DNA from: Acidimicrobiia bacterium
GTDB taxonomy: Bacteria > Acidobacteriota > Vicinamibacteria > Vicinamibacterales > CAVVIG01
DNA length: 64,000 nucleotides
Reading direction: 5' to 3'
Assembly (NCBI GenBank): GCA_016871175.1
Contig: VFZL01000004.1
Span: 124,001 to 188,000 of the forward strand
The translations under genes were made by a program, and so were the position numbers. Each line of letters opens with the position of its first letter. The first letter of the stretch is position 1. Under the pieces are notes generated by a model. It had not been told where the DNA came from. It saw nothing but the letters and a program-made list of their open reading frames with translations, and did no database searches. Positions 51,721 to 60,379 of this stretch are shown piece after piece.

Positions 51721-54700
51721 CCAGTCACCCGTGGACGCGCGGGCGTGCGCCTCACCGGATCGGGCGGCGTGGGCAGCGGCAGGAGCGCCGGCGCAATCTG
51801 CTGTATGTTGAGCACGACGAGGCGGTCCCGGCTCGAGTCGGCGACGTACAGCCAACCATGCCGTTTCGCGTAGGCGACGCGCGAGGGCGAGCCGAAGGCG
51901 TCGCGTCCGCCGTCACTGACCTCACGGATGATGCCGTCAGGCCCCACGGCCCGCACGTAGCCGTTGTAGTAGTCGGCGATGACGATCGTCAGACGGCCTG
52001 ATGGCTCCGGCACCACGGCGATGCCCGCCGGCCCGGCCAGGGTTGCCTCCGTGGCTGGTCCGTTGTCGCCCGTATGGCCCCACCGGCCGTTGCCGGCGAC
52101 GGTCCAGATGACGCGAGTCTTGGCGTCGACGCGCCGCACGCGTTGGTGGTGCATGTCTGCGATGTACACATCGCCATTGGGGGCGACGGCGACATCGCTC
52201 GGCATGTTCAGAGTCGCGCTCGTCGCCGGACCGCCGTCTCCGACGTTCTCTGCCTCACCTGGCGTTCCCGTGCCGGCGATCGTGTGGATGAAGCCGGTGG
52301 TGTGATCGATCATGCGGACGCAGTAGTTCAGGGTGTCGGCGATGTAAATGTCGCCATTCGACGCGGCGGCCACGGCACTTGGCGTGTTCAGCCTGGCCTT
52401 GGTCGCGAGGCCTCCGTCGCCGTCGAAGCCCTCGTCTCCGGAACCGGCGATGGTCAGAATGTCCCCTGTCTCCCGATCGACGCGGCGCACCCGGTGGTTG
52501 TGCGAATCGGCGACGATCAGGTCGCCATCGGGTGCGATCGCGACCCCGCCTGGGGTGTTGAGCTGTGCGCTGACCGCCGGTCCGAAGTCTCCGGAGAAAC
52601 CCGAGCCGCGCGCATAATTGCCGATGACCGTCGTGATGTTTCGATTCTCGGCATCCACGCGTCGGATCACGTGGTTGTTCGAGTCGGCGATGAAGAGCTC
52701 GCCGCTGGTCGCGACCGCCACGCCACCCGGTGTGTCGAGCCACGCTTCGATGGCGGGTCCGTTGTCGCCCGCGTAGCCTTTCTGCTCGCCGATGATCTGC
52801 GCCGAGGCCGCGTCGCGAATCATGAACGTGCTGGCGGCCACTGCGAGCAGCGCAACCAGGAACACCGCCGCCGTTCGGAGCCCGTAGACGCGAAGGAGCG
52901 AGGGCGACAGGAGCGGCAGTCGGGCCGGACCGGACTTCAGGGCCGTCATGCCGCGGCCGACGGTCACCGCCTGGACACCGCGATTCAGGATCGCCGTCGC
53001 CTGCGCGATGCGATACGCGGCAAATGTCACGGTCGCCACCGCCAGAAGCGCGGCCGTCGCACTCGCCAAGGGATAACGCAGGGCGACGCCGGCAGCGATC
53101 CAGCCGACGAGAATCGCGGCCAGCGCAACGGATGTGGCGATGCCGAGGATCGTCGGCCGAAGATACGTGCTGATGCGCACCAGCACGTTGCCGCCCGCGT
53201 GCTCCTCGACCAGCGCGCGGAGGTCCACCCAGGCCCACCGGGCGACGAGGATCGATACATCGCGGTCGAGCGACCATCCCTCGTCCACTTCGATGCGTCG
53301 CACCGCGCGTGAACGTCGCAGCCAATCCACCAGCTCGGTGAGGAGCCGGTTCGCGGAGGTCCGCTGTTCGCTCCAGAAGCGATCCTCGGCGACGCTTCCG
53401 GCACCGAGGAGGAGGGCGCGCCAGGCCTCGCGCCGCGAGGGTGTCGGTCCGCGACTGGTCTGCGGCTCGCTGTGTGGCAACAAGATCTCTGGTGGCGCGA
53501 GGATGCCGCGGATGAAGCCCAAGGCCCTCGCGAACGGCTGCAGGAAGTGGAGGAACGCGACCGTTCCCCTGTACCACAGCCGGCTGCCAGGGAGGCCGGA
53601 CAGATCCGACCGGCTCGCGTACGACACGTTCTTCTGAATCGTGGCGGCGAGCCCGATGAGACCTGTGCCCAGAAGAAGTGATGCGGCCCACGCATGATCG
53701 CCAATCGCAGTCACGCTCGCGCCCGCGATCATCAACAGGATGGACAACACCTGCCAGTGAACCGAGTGCGGGAGAAACGCGAACGGATGCACGTCGGTGC
53801 GATACACCGACGGAAACGCCGCGCTGCCCCACACGCCTGTGTTGATCCGTGCATCCCAGAGCGAGCGGACGAACGGGAGTGGGCTGTAGATGCGGCCGCG
53901 CCACAGCATCCGCCCATCCAGGAACTTACCCGGGTGGTGGGCCGTGAGCCACTTCTCGCCTTCGCCATAGCCGACCTGCTGCCGCCAGTACGCCCTGATC
54001 GTCGACCGATGGTGATGCCACACGAGCGCGGATGCCGCGAACCCGATCTTGCCGCCAGCGGCCTGCAGCCGCCAGCAGACGTCGACATCATCGCCTGCAC
54101 GGAGGTAGACAGGATTGAATCCGCGGATCGCCAGCAGCGCCTCGCGGCGGAAGGCCATGTTGCAGCCGGGAACGTGTTCCGCGATGCGATCGTCGAGCAG
54201 CACGTGCGTCGGCCCACCAGGCGCACGCGCGATGCACTGCGCCATCGGTGGGTCGTCCGGCGGAACCACGTTCGGGCCGCCGGAGCCGACGACATCCGAG
54301 CGGAGGAACGGTTGCACGAGGAAGGTGAGCCAATCGGGATCGACGCGCGTGTCCGCATCCGTGTACGCCACGATGTCGCCGGTGGCGTGCGACAGACCGA
54401 TGTTGCGCGCGGCGCTGAGACCCCCGTTCGGCACTTCGACGAGGTGCACGCGCGGATGCTGTTGCGCGATCTCGCAGGTCCGGTCCTTCGATCCGTCGTT
54501 GACGACGATAATCTCGTAGTCGGGGTAGTTGAGCCGCTCGAGGGAAGCGAGAGTGTCTTCGATAGTGTCGGCCGCGTTGTAGGCACACACGACGATGGAA
54601 ACGCGAGGCCATGTCCGACGCGCTTCCTCCGAAAAGGGCGCCGTCTTGAAGACGTCGGACACGGCGGCGGTGGCCGGCTTGGGCTGGCGCTGCCGATCCA

Positions 54701-55574
54701 CCAGGCCGAACGACCAGTCCTCCACGTCGTGGCCACCCCGCCACCACTCGTCGGTCCACGCGAACGCTACCGCGCCGCACGCGCCTTCTTCGAACGCCGC
54801 GCGCAGGTGCATCGCCGTCAGCTCCGCCTGTCCTTGCTCGCTCTCGCGGATGCTGTCGACGCCCGCCTCGGCGAGCAAGAGCGGCTTGTGGCCCGCGACG
54901 TGCTGCAACCGAGCCAGGTACGCGCGGAGATCCCGCTCGCGATGGAGGTACACGTTGAACGCGCACACGTCCAGGAACGTCAGATCGAGGAATTCGGTCG
55001 GCGGGAAATTGACGTAGGTGAAGAGTTGGTTCGGCGCCGTCGCTTTCGCGTTGGCGTACAAGGTCCGCAGGAAACGCTCGATGCGGAGTCGTCCATGCCA
55101 GCGGACCACGCCCGGCGGGATCTCGTTGCCGAGGGCAAACATCAGCAGCGCCGGATGATCGGCCAGCGCCTTCACGTGCCCGAGGGTTTCGGCGCGAATC
55201 GTCTTCTCGAGCTTCCGGTCGTCGAGAAACGCGACGTGCTGTGACCACGGGAGCCCAACCATCACCCGCAAACCGTGTCGCGCGGCCTCATCCAAGAGGT
55301 CGCGACGAGGTGGCGTGTACACCCGCACCGTGTTGATGCCGAGCTTCGCCATCAGCGCGAAGTCCTGCGCGACTCGGGCGTTGGACGGGAACTGGTAGCC
55401 GTGAGCGTCTGGCGCGAACGTGCCGTAGGTGACGCCTTTGACGAGGAACCGCTCGGTCCCGGACCGCAGGAACTTGCCGTCAGCCGCGATGGGCACAGTC
55501 CGGTGAGCCGAACTTAGACGACGCTCATCGGACGCCTCGGGAAACGCAAGAGTCGCGTGGTGGGCAACTGGCAC
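51717..55574 (-). CDS. Glycosidase-glycosyltransferase-NHL propeller fusion protein
   Basis: 1285 residues from GTG 55574; an internal GTG at 55496 is an alternative start. Residues about 28-315 are a TIM-barrel glycosidase (GH2/GH5-like) with a catalytic pair seen as Asn150-Glu151 (ALGNEI) and Glu236 (LLAEAGVDS). Residues 322-620 are a GT2 glycosyltransferase: IVVCAYNAADTIEDT, VNDGSKD, metal site TDADTR (Asp406, Asp408) and GDDVDVCWR. A stretch with several membrane helices (about 640-690, 850-960) follows. From about 985 there are NHL-type repeats (GVAVATSGELFIADSNNHVIRR and similar) forming a propeller. The propeller and glycosidase are probably outside. First gene of the cluster. Confidence 0.88.
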   Translation of the reverse strand: MPVAHHATLAFPEASDERRLSSAHRTVPIAADGKFLRSGTERFLVKGVTYGTFAPDAHGYQFPSNARVAQDFALMAKLGINTVRVYTPPRRDLLDEAARHGLRVMVGLPWSQHVAFLDDRKLEKTIRAETLGHVKALADHPALLMFALGNEIPPGVVRWHGRLRIERFLRTLYANAKATAPNQLFTYVNFPPTEFLDLTFLDVCAFNVYLHRERDLRAYLARLQHVAGHKPLLLAEAGVDSIRESEQGQAELTAMHLRAAFEEGACGAVAFAWTDEWWRGGHDVEDWSFGLVDRQRQPKPATAAVSDVFKTAPFSEEARRTWPRVSIVVCAYNAADTIEDTLASLERLNYPDYEIIVVNDGSKDRTCEIAQQHPRVHLVEVPNGGLSAARNIGLSHATGDIVAYTDADTRVDPDWLTFLVQPFLRSDVVGSGGPNVVPPDDPPMAQCIARAPGGPTHVLLDDRIAEHVPGCNMAFRREALLAIRGFNPVYLRAGDDVDVCWRLQAAGGKIGFAASALVWHHHRSTIRAYWRQQVGYGEGEKWLTAHHPGKFLDGRMLWRGRIYSPLPFVRSLWDARINTGVWGSAAFPSVYRTDVHPFAFLPHSVHWQVLSILLMIAGASVTAIGDHAWAASLLLGTGLIGLAATIQKNVSYASRSDLSGLPGSRLWYRGTVAFLHFLQPFARALGFIRGILAPPEILLPHSEPQTSRGPTPSRREAWRALLLGAGSVAEDRFWSEQRTSANRLLTELVDWLRRSRAVRRIEVDEGWSLDRDVSILVARWAWVDLRALVEEHAGGNVLVRISTYLRPTILGIATSVALAAILVGWIAAGVALRYPLASATAALLAVATVTFAAYRIAQATAILNRGVQAVTVGRGMTALKSGPARLPLLSPSLLRVYGLRTAAVFLVALLAVAASTFMIRDAASAQIIGEQKGYAGDNGPAIEAWLDTPGGVAVATSGELFIADSNNHVIRRVDAENRNITTVIGNYARGSGFSGDFGPAVSAQLNTPGGVAIAPDGDLIVADSHNHRVRRVDRETGDILTIAGSGDEGFDGDGGLATKARLNTPSAVAAASNGDIYIADTLNYCVRMIDHTTGFIHTIAGTGTPGEAENVGDGGPATSATLNMPSDVAVAPNGDVYIADMHHQRVRRVDAKTRVIWTVAGNGRWGHTGDNGPATEATLAGPAGIAVVPEPSGRLTIVIADYYNGYVRAVGPDGIIREVSDGGRDAFGSPSRVAYAKRHGWLYVADSSRDRLVVLNIQQIAPALLPLPTPPDPVRRTPARPRVTG

Positions 55575-55595
55575 GACGTTCCCATTGATCTTAGC

Positions 55596-56684
55596 CTAGC
55601 CGCCTTGAAGCGACAGCTCGGCAACCGCGATTCCCTGCTCGCCGCACGTCGTGTAGAAGAGCAGGAGGCGTTCGGACTCCTCGAAGACGAATGGATCGCG
55701 GATCTGTCGGACTGGAACGTCGACATCTCCCGCCTCGGAGGGTGCGACGGAAAGGTCGGCGCACTCGTATGGGGCGTCCGGCTGCAGGACCTCAATCGGC
55801 TCCGACGCGTGCCAGGTGGTCCAGTCGCCGTGCAAATCGACGGTCGACATCATGATCCGTTCCGGCGCGTCACCAATGGCGGTGAACAGCACGTGCAGCC
55901 TCGGACCTCGTCGCAGCAAGGCGACGTGACGCACACGTCCGGCGTATCGCGTGTCCCGAAACGGATTCGGTCCCAGAGCGAACGGGGTCAGTGGATCACG
56001 CGTTCGCGACAACAGGCCGAGCCGCGACATACCGTACGCGTATCCCTCGTGCCTGAAGACACGCAGGTAGCTGGTCCTGGTGAGCGATGGCCGCGTGTCG
56101 AAGCGCAGGCCATCGGTCGACTCGGCAGCCTGCGTGAACTGGCCAAAGCCCTTCTGCTTCGCCCATGCGCGGGCGCCTTCGAGGTCACCGGGCCAGCGTT
56201 GACCGTTCGTCCACCAACCGTGCGCCCACATCACGATGCGCCGGCGTGACTCGTCGATGAAGATCTCCGGCGAGGCGACGTGGGTGTAGAAATCGGCGAG
56301 CGCCTCCTTGGGATCGGGTTGCGGCCGGAAGAACGCCGTGTCACGGACGTGGAGCACGCCTGGTTCGTGAACCGTCCAAGGGCCGGTGGGATTATCCGCG
56401 TACGCCAGACGGATGAACTCACCCATGTGATTCGAAAAGTACATGTAGTACTTCCCAAGCGGCCGCTCGACCCACGCGGGCACTCGGATCACGGTCGGGC
56501 CGTTGACGTTGCCACCCAGGGACGCGGGCGTCTTCACGGTGATGAGCGGATTCGAGGCCGCGCGAGTCACACGCGCCGTCGGCGTCGTCTGCTGCGCGTT
56601 AGCAGTGCACGTGAGCGCCAGGCCGCCGATGAAGGCCCTCGCAAGAGCCGCGTGCCGCTGGGAACGGTGAGTGAGGTGGATCAT
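55596..56684 (-). CDS. Secreted five-bladed propeller protein, GH43-like
   Basis: 362 residues from ATG 56684. A signal peptide (about 1-30, ending CTANAQ) precedes a propeller-like domain: NGPTVIRVPAWVERPLGKYYMYFSNHMGEF, AYADNPTGPWTVHEPGVL, SPEIFIDESRRRIVMWAHG and QIRDPFVFEESERLLLFYTT are blade patterns (each shown in part) typical of GH43/GH62/GH68-fold glycosidases. The blades' conserved acids cannot be assigned with confidence. It is 21 bases upstream of the fusion gene on the same strand, so it could be a glycan-degrading member of the same transcription unit. Confidence 0.75.
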   Translation of the reverse strand: MIHLTHRSQRHAALARAFIGGLALTCTANAQQTTPTARVTRAASNPLITVKTPASLGGNVNGPTVIRVPAWVERPLGKYYMYFSNHMGEFIRLAYADNPTGPWTVHEPGVLHVRDTAFFRPQPDPKEALADFYTHVASPEIFIDESRRRIVMWAHGWWTNGQRWPGDLEGARAWAKQKGFGQFTQAAESTDGLRFDTRPSLTRTSYLRVFRHEGYAYGMSRLGLLSRTRDPLTPFALGPNPFRDTRYAGRVRHVALLRRGPRLHVLFTAIGDAPERIMMSTVDLHGDWTTWHASEPIEVLQPDAPYECADLSVAPSEAGDVDVPVRQIRDPFVFEESERLLLFYTTCGEQGIAVAELSLQGG

Positions 56685-56722
56685 CGTGTCCTCTCATCAA
56701 TGCGATCGCAGGGCTCCCGCGG

Positions 56723-56989
56723 TCACCGATCTCGATCGTCGGCGTCCGTCGTGTCAGGGTGCTTCTTGTCGCCGTCAATCAAGCTCCGGAGAACGGCGCC
56801 CGCCCGCTCGACGTGCTCTTGGAACACGAGAAGGCGCGCGCCGCCGCCTCTGCTGCACGTCGGTTGGACCCCCATGACGTGAGCATCGGGCACGATTGCC
56901 TCGATGCCGTAATCGATGAGCGCGGCACGCAGAGTCTCTGCTTCGTCCGAGGAGCGGCACCGACGAATCTCATGCCACGTTCGCGACAT
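56723..56989 (-). CDS. Small DUF2007-like signal-transducing protein
   Basis: 88 residues from ATG 56989; the longer frame from 57013 adds eight residues but ATG 56989 has GAGGGTGG upstream. It begins MSRTWHEIRRCRSSDEAETL and continues into AALIDYGIEAIVPDAHV, then LLVFQEHVERAGAVLRSLI, which is the DUF2007 fold (about 70 residues, of unknown function). The C-terminal tail is Asp/Arg-rich. Its neighbours are a secreted propeller protein and a PQQ dehydrogenase, with no obvious functional link. Confidence 0.7.
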   Translation of the reverse strand: MSRTWHEIRRCRSSDEAETLRAALIDYGIEAIVPDAHVMGVQPTCSRGGGARLLVFQEHVERAGAVLRSLIDGDKKHPDTTDADDRDR

Positions 56990-57099
56990 CGTGAGGAACC
57001 ACCCTCGTCCCATGTGAAGCGCCGACGCAACGGGCCTGGCGCGCTCGACGATCTCTCGAGCGTCGACATCGCCGGCTCTACCGTGTGTCGTGCGACGAC

Positions 57100-59193
57100 C
57101 TATTTCTTCGGCAACGCTAGCGCGACGAGCTCGACCGCGTCCCCAGCACGAACAGCGACCATGATGAACTGCCGGCCGTTCTTCATGTACGTGATCGGGA
57201 ACCCGGTGGTTGGTCCCGGCAGCTGCACCTTTGCGACGGCATCCCCGGTGGCCTTGTCGTAGGCCCAGAGGAGCGGATCCCCGCCGGAGCCTTCGCCGCT
57301 GAAGAGCAGCATGGAGGTCACCAGGAGACCCGAGCTGCGATTGAACTTCCCGGTCTTGGGCAGCTTCACGTTCGCGAGCGCCGGATGGTTCTTGACGAAG
57401 TCTGGTGTCTCACCGTTCGGCGCCATCCAGCGCGTCTTGCCGGTCCTCAGATCGATCGCGGTGATGCGGCTGTAAGGGGGCTTGGTGATCGGGAGCCCTT
57501 GAACGCTCAGGTTCGGGAAGGGCCGCGCAATGTGGTAGCGCACCCCAGTTCGCTCAGTCCCGTCCATGAGCGCGAAGAACCCGACGCTGGTCGCCGAGAT
57601 CACGTAGAGCACCCCCGTCTTGGGATCGACACCGCCGCCAGGCCAGTTCGCCGTGCCGCCACCGCCAGGAATGATCAGCGTGCCCTTGGTGCCATCCGCC
57701 GCGGTGACCAACGACGGCGGCGTGTAGAGCGAGCCCAGACGGTAACCCGCGATCGCCTTCTGGGCCGCGGCGCGAAGCTCGGGCGTGTAGTCGATGAGAT
57801 CGTCCTGACTGAGACCCTGACGGTCGAACGTCAAAGAGCTGAATGGTTGTGTTGGAGATGTCCACTCGCCTGGAACGTCCGAGGCCGGCACCTTGCGTTC
57901 TTCGATTGGCCAGACCGGGCGCCCGGTCCGCCGGTCGAGGAGAAAGACGAAACCCTGTTTGGTGATCTGAGCGATCGCCTTGACTCGGGCTCCGTTCACA
58001 TCGACGTCGACTAGAATCGGAGCCGTCGGCAGGTCATAGTCCCAGAGCTCGTGATGGGTGATCTGGTAGTGCCAGACCAGCTCGCCGGTCTCGGCCCTGA
58101 GCGCGAGGATCGAATTCCCAAACAGGTTCTCTCCGGGCCGGTACCCACCGAAGTAGTCGTTGGTCGGGCTCTCCGTGGCGATGAAGAAGTACCCGAGCTC
58201 GGCGTCGACGGTGACAGGGGCCCAGAAGCCGGCGTTCCCGGTGTATCGCAACGAAGACTCGCGGAATTCCGGGCGCGCGCGAACCCAATCATGCGTGCCT
58301 TGAGGCACGTTCCAGAGAAACTCCTGCGCCTTCAACCAGGTTTCGGATCCGTACGCCCTGGGCTCCGGAATGGTGTTGAACCGCCAGAGACGTTTACCGG
58401 TCCGCGTGTCGTAGGCCACGACGTCTCCCGGAAGGTTCATCGGCCAGACCTCGTTGGGAGAGGATCGCGTGGGAACGCTGCCGGTGTGTCCGGTGATGGA
58501 CGCGACCAGGACATTGCCGATGATGGCAGGCGGTGATGTGTTCGACACCCGGCCTTCGCGGTTGGCGCCTGGCCGCTGATCCCACCGCAGGTTCTCGATC
58601 ATGTCGACGACGCCGCCAACGCCGAACCCTGCCACCTGCTTCCCCGTGCGTGCCTCCAACGCGACCAACTGGTAGCTCGGAGTCACGACAAAGATGCGCT
58701 CGTCTCCAGCCCTGTCGGTCCAGTAGGTCACGCCTCGGCCGGCGCTTCTCGCGACGGGCTCGATGATGTCCGCCCAGCGACGTTCGTTCGGGCCTGGCCT
58801 CCAGACCCACAAGGTCTCGCCCGTTGCCGCGTCGATGGCGACGACGTTTCGCTGGTCACCGGCAGTGGTGTAGAGGACCCCGTCGACCACCAGCGGGCTG
58901 ACCTGCATCTGCGTCGGCGGCTGCGGGCCTTGGTTACGGGCTGACCAACGCCAGGCGACTGACAGACTCGAGACGTTGTCACGGCCGATCTGGTTCAGCG
59001 GCGAATACCGGCTCGCGCCTGCGTCGGATCCGAACCACCGCCATTCCACGGGCGGTGGTGCCTGCGCATGGGCATCCATCGCCCTGAGCGCCATGAGACC
59101 GATGACCGCGCCGACGCCGGCGGCGGCGAGCGCACCGATGCGCATCAGGAACATGCCCGATCCGGTCGCACATTGCAGCCGTTTGAGTGTCAT
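57100..59193 (-). CDS. PQQ-dependent dehydrogenase (quinoprotein), exported
   Basis: 697 residues from ATG 59193; the frame upstream is longer but reads Arg-rich non-coding sequence. An N-terminal leader with a hydrophobic helix (FLMRIGALAAAGVGAVIGL) is followed by the eight-bladed quinoprotein propeller: the Trp-docking repeats (AAGDQRNVVAIDAATGETLWVW shown in part, GDVVAYDTRTGKRLWRF, LRAETGELVWHYQ). The catalytic environment (WDYDLPTAPILVDVDV, GTANWPGGGVDPKTG) matches alcohol/aldose dehydrogenases of this family. It oxidises an alcohol, sugar or aldehyde and passes electrons to the respiratory chain. Another member begins at 61980. Confidence 0.93.
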   Translation of the reverse strand: MTLKRLQCATGSGMFLMRIGALAAAGVGAVIGLMALRAMDAHAQAPPPVEWRWFGSDAGASRYSPLNQIGRDNVSSLSVAWRWSARNQGPQPPTQMQVSPLVVDGVLYTTAGDQRNVVAIDAATGETLWVWRPGPNERRWADIIEPVARSAGRGVTYWTDRAGDERIFVVTPSYQLVALEARTGKQVAGFGVGGVVDMIENLRWDQRPGANREGRVSNTSPPAIIGNVLVASITGHTGSVPTRSSPNEVWPMNLPGDVVAYDTRTGKRLWRFNTIPEPRAYGSETWLKAQEFLWNVPQGTHDWVRARPEFRESSLRYTGNAGFWAPVTVDAELGYFFIATESPTNDYFGGYRPGENLFGNSILALRAETGELVWHYQITHHELWDYDLPTAPILVDVDVNGARVKAIAQITKQGFVFLLDRRTGRPVWPIEERKVPASDVPGEWTSPTQPFSSLTFDRQGLSQDDLIDYTPELRAAAQKAIAGYRLGSLYTPPSLVTAADGTKGTLIIPGGGGTANWPGGGVDPKTGVLYVISATSVGFFALMDGTERTGVRYHIARPFPNLSVQGLPITKPPYSRITAIDLRTGKTRWMAPNGETPDFVKNHPALANVKLPKTGKFNRSSGLLVTSMLLFSGEGSGGDPLLWAYDKATGDAVAKVQLPGPTTGFPITYMKNGRQFIMVAVRAGDAVELVALALPKK

Positions 59194-59258
59194 GACGCGC
59201 TTCGCCGCGAGGATATCACGTTGCGCTCGACCCTCACCGTGGGAGGTGCGGACGTGGG

Positions 59259-59639
59259 CTACCAGGCGTGAAGCACCAGCCCGCCGTTCTCTCGATCGAG
59301 GCGCTCGGCCGCACGCAAGGCGGCGTCGTGCAGGGCGGCTTCGGCTCGCGATATCGCAGCGCACTCGCGCCGGGAGGACGGTTGGCTATCGGGTTGCGCG
59401 ACACGGCGCACGGTGATCTGGTATCCGCCCACGGCTGCCGCCTCGCCGCATCGGAGCGTTCGCTGATCGGCTCCGCACGACACGTCGAGCCGTGAGAGCC
59501 CAGGCTCTCGATGCGCCGCCGACGAGTCTGCGCGGATCAGTGCCCCAGGCCGGTGGCGCTCACGGTCGCTTCGCCAGCTACTGGTGACGCGTTCAGCGAC
59601 CGGAGCTTCCTGGCGACCGCCCCCTTCAAGACTCGCCAC
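59259..59639 (-). CDS. Hypothetical open frame between the PQQ dehydrogenase and a monooxygenase relic
   Basis: 126 residues on the minus strand. It overlaps the 3' end of the monooxygenase fragment by about 100 bases, so a smaller product is likelier. The C-terminal part (ERCAAISRAEAALHDAALRAAER-like helix and ENGGLVLHAW) reads like coding sequence and could be a small helical protein. No start or family is convincing. The rest of this 340-base spacer (59194-59536) holds no other recognised feature. Confidence 0.3.
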   Translation of the reverse strand: MASLEGGGRQEAPVAERVTSSWRSDRERHRPGALIRADSSAAHREPGLSRLDVSCGADQRTLRCGEAAAVGGYQITVRRVAQPDSQPSSRRECAAISRAEAALHDAALRAAERLDRENGGLVLHAW

Positions 59640-60379
59640 ATCAGGGCCGGTGCGAACATCGAGAGAGGGTGTGCCAGGAGGTTGGTAATCCGCATGAAGC
59701 GGACGGCCAGCACCGGATCAGTGTGCGCCGCCTGTTGTAGCCTGGCCACGTAGGCGTTGATGGCGTTTCCTATGGCGCTACGTGGGCCGACGGCTTCGGC
59801 CATTCTCAGATCGCTCTCGACGGCGGTTGTCCACGGCGTGTCGACGATGCGCGCCGCCGCACGGAAGAACCGGAGGCCGATGCGCGTGCGAGCCTCCGTC
59901 ACCACAGCCCCAAGCGCTTCCGCTTCGAGCGCGGCGACGGACATCCCCTGCCCGTAGATCGGATTGAAGCTGCAGATGGCGTCGCCGATCACGACCAAGC
60001 CTTCGGGAAACCGCTGGAGACGTTCATAACGACGACGAATGCTGGCGGGAAATCTGGCGCTCATCGCTTCGCCGATCGGTTCCGCCGTGCGAAGCACGTC
60101 CTCGATGTCACGTGACGGGAGGAGCGCCGCGAATGGCCGGAATGCCTCGATGTCCTCACCGGCTGCAGGGACGAAGTGAGCGATGAGGGTCAACGTCCAG
60201 CGGTCACCCTCCTGCGCGATCAGCACCCCGCCTCGCTTCCCAGTGGGCGTGGGTGGAACCACGGTACCGAGGTCGCCATCGAGGTGCCTTTTGTCGCGCC
60301 GGAAGAGCCGAGTGGTGTAGACAACGACGGCCGTCACCAGGAACGCCTCAACCGCCAGGACGCATTGAGCCATGGCCAC
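59537..60379 (-). pseudogene. C-terminal fragment of a FAD-dependent monooxygenase
   Basis: About 280 residues; the family normally has 400 or more. The retained part has the conserved second FAD motif VVIGDAICSFNPIYGQGMSVAALEAEAL, in which the GD motif and NPxxGQGM are typical of aromatic or lipid monooxygenases. YTTRLFRRDKRHLD and GGVLIAQEGDRWTL match the region just before it. The N-terminal GxGxxG flavin-binding half is missing: homology begins near residue 17 and the start overlaps the ATG of the HupE-like gene transcribed the other way. This is likely a truncated, inactive copy created by a rearrangement. Confidence 0.8.
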
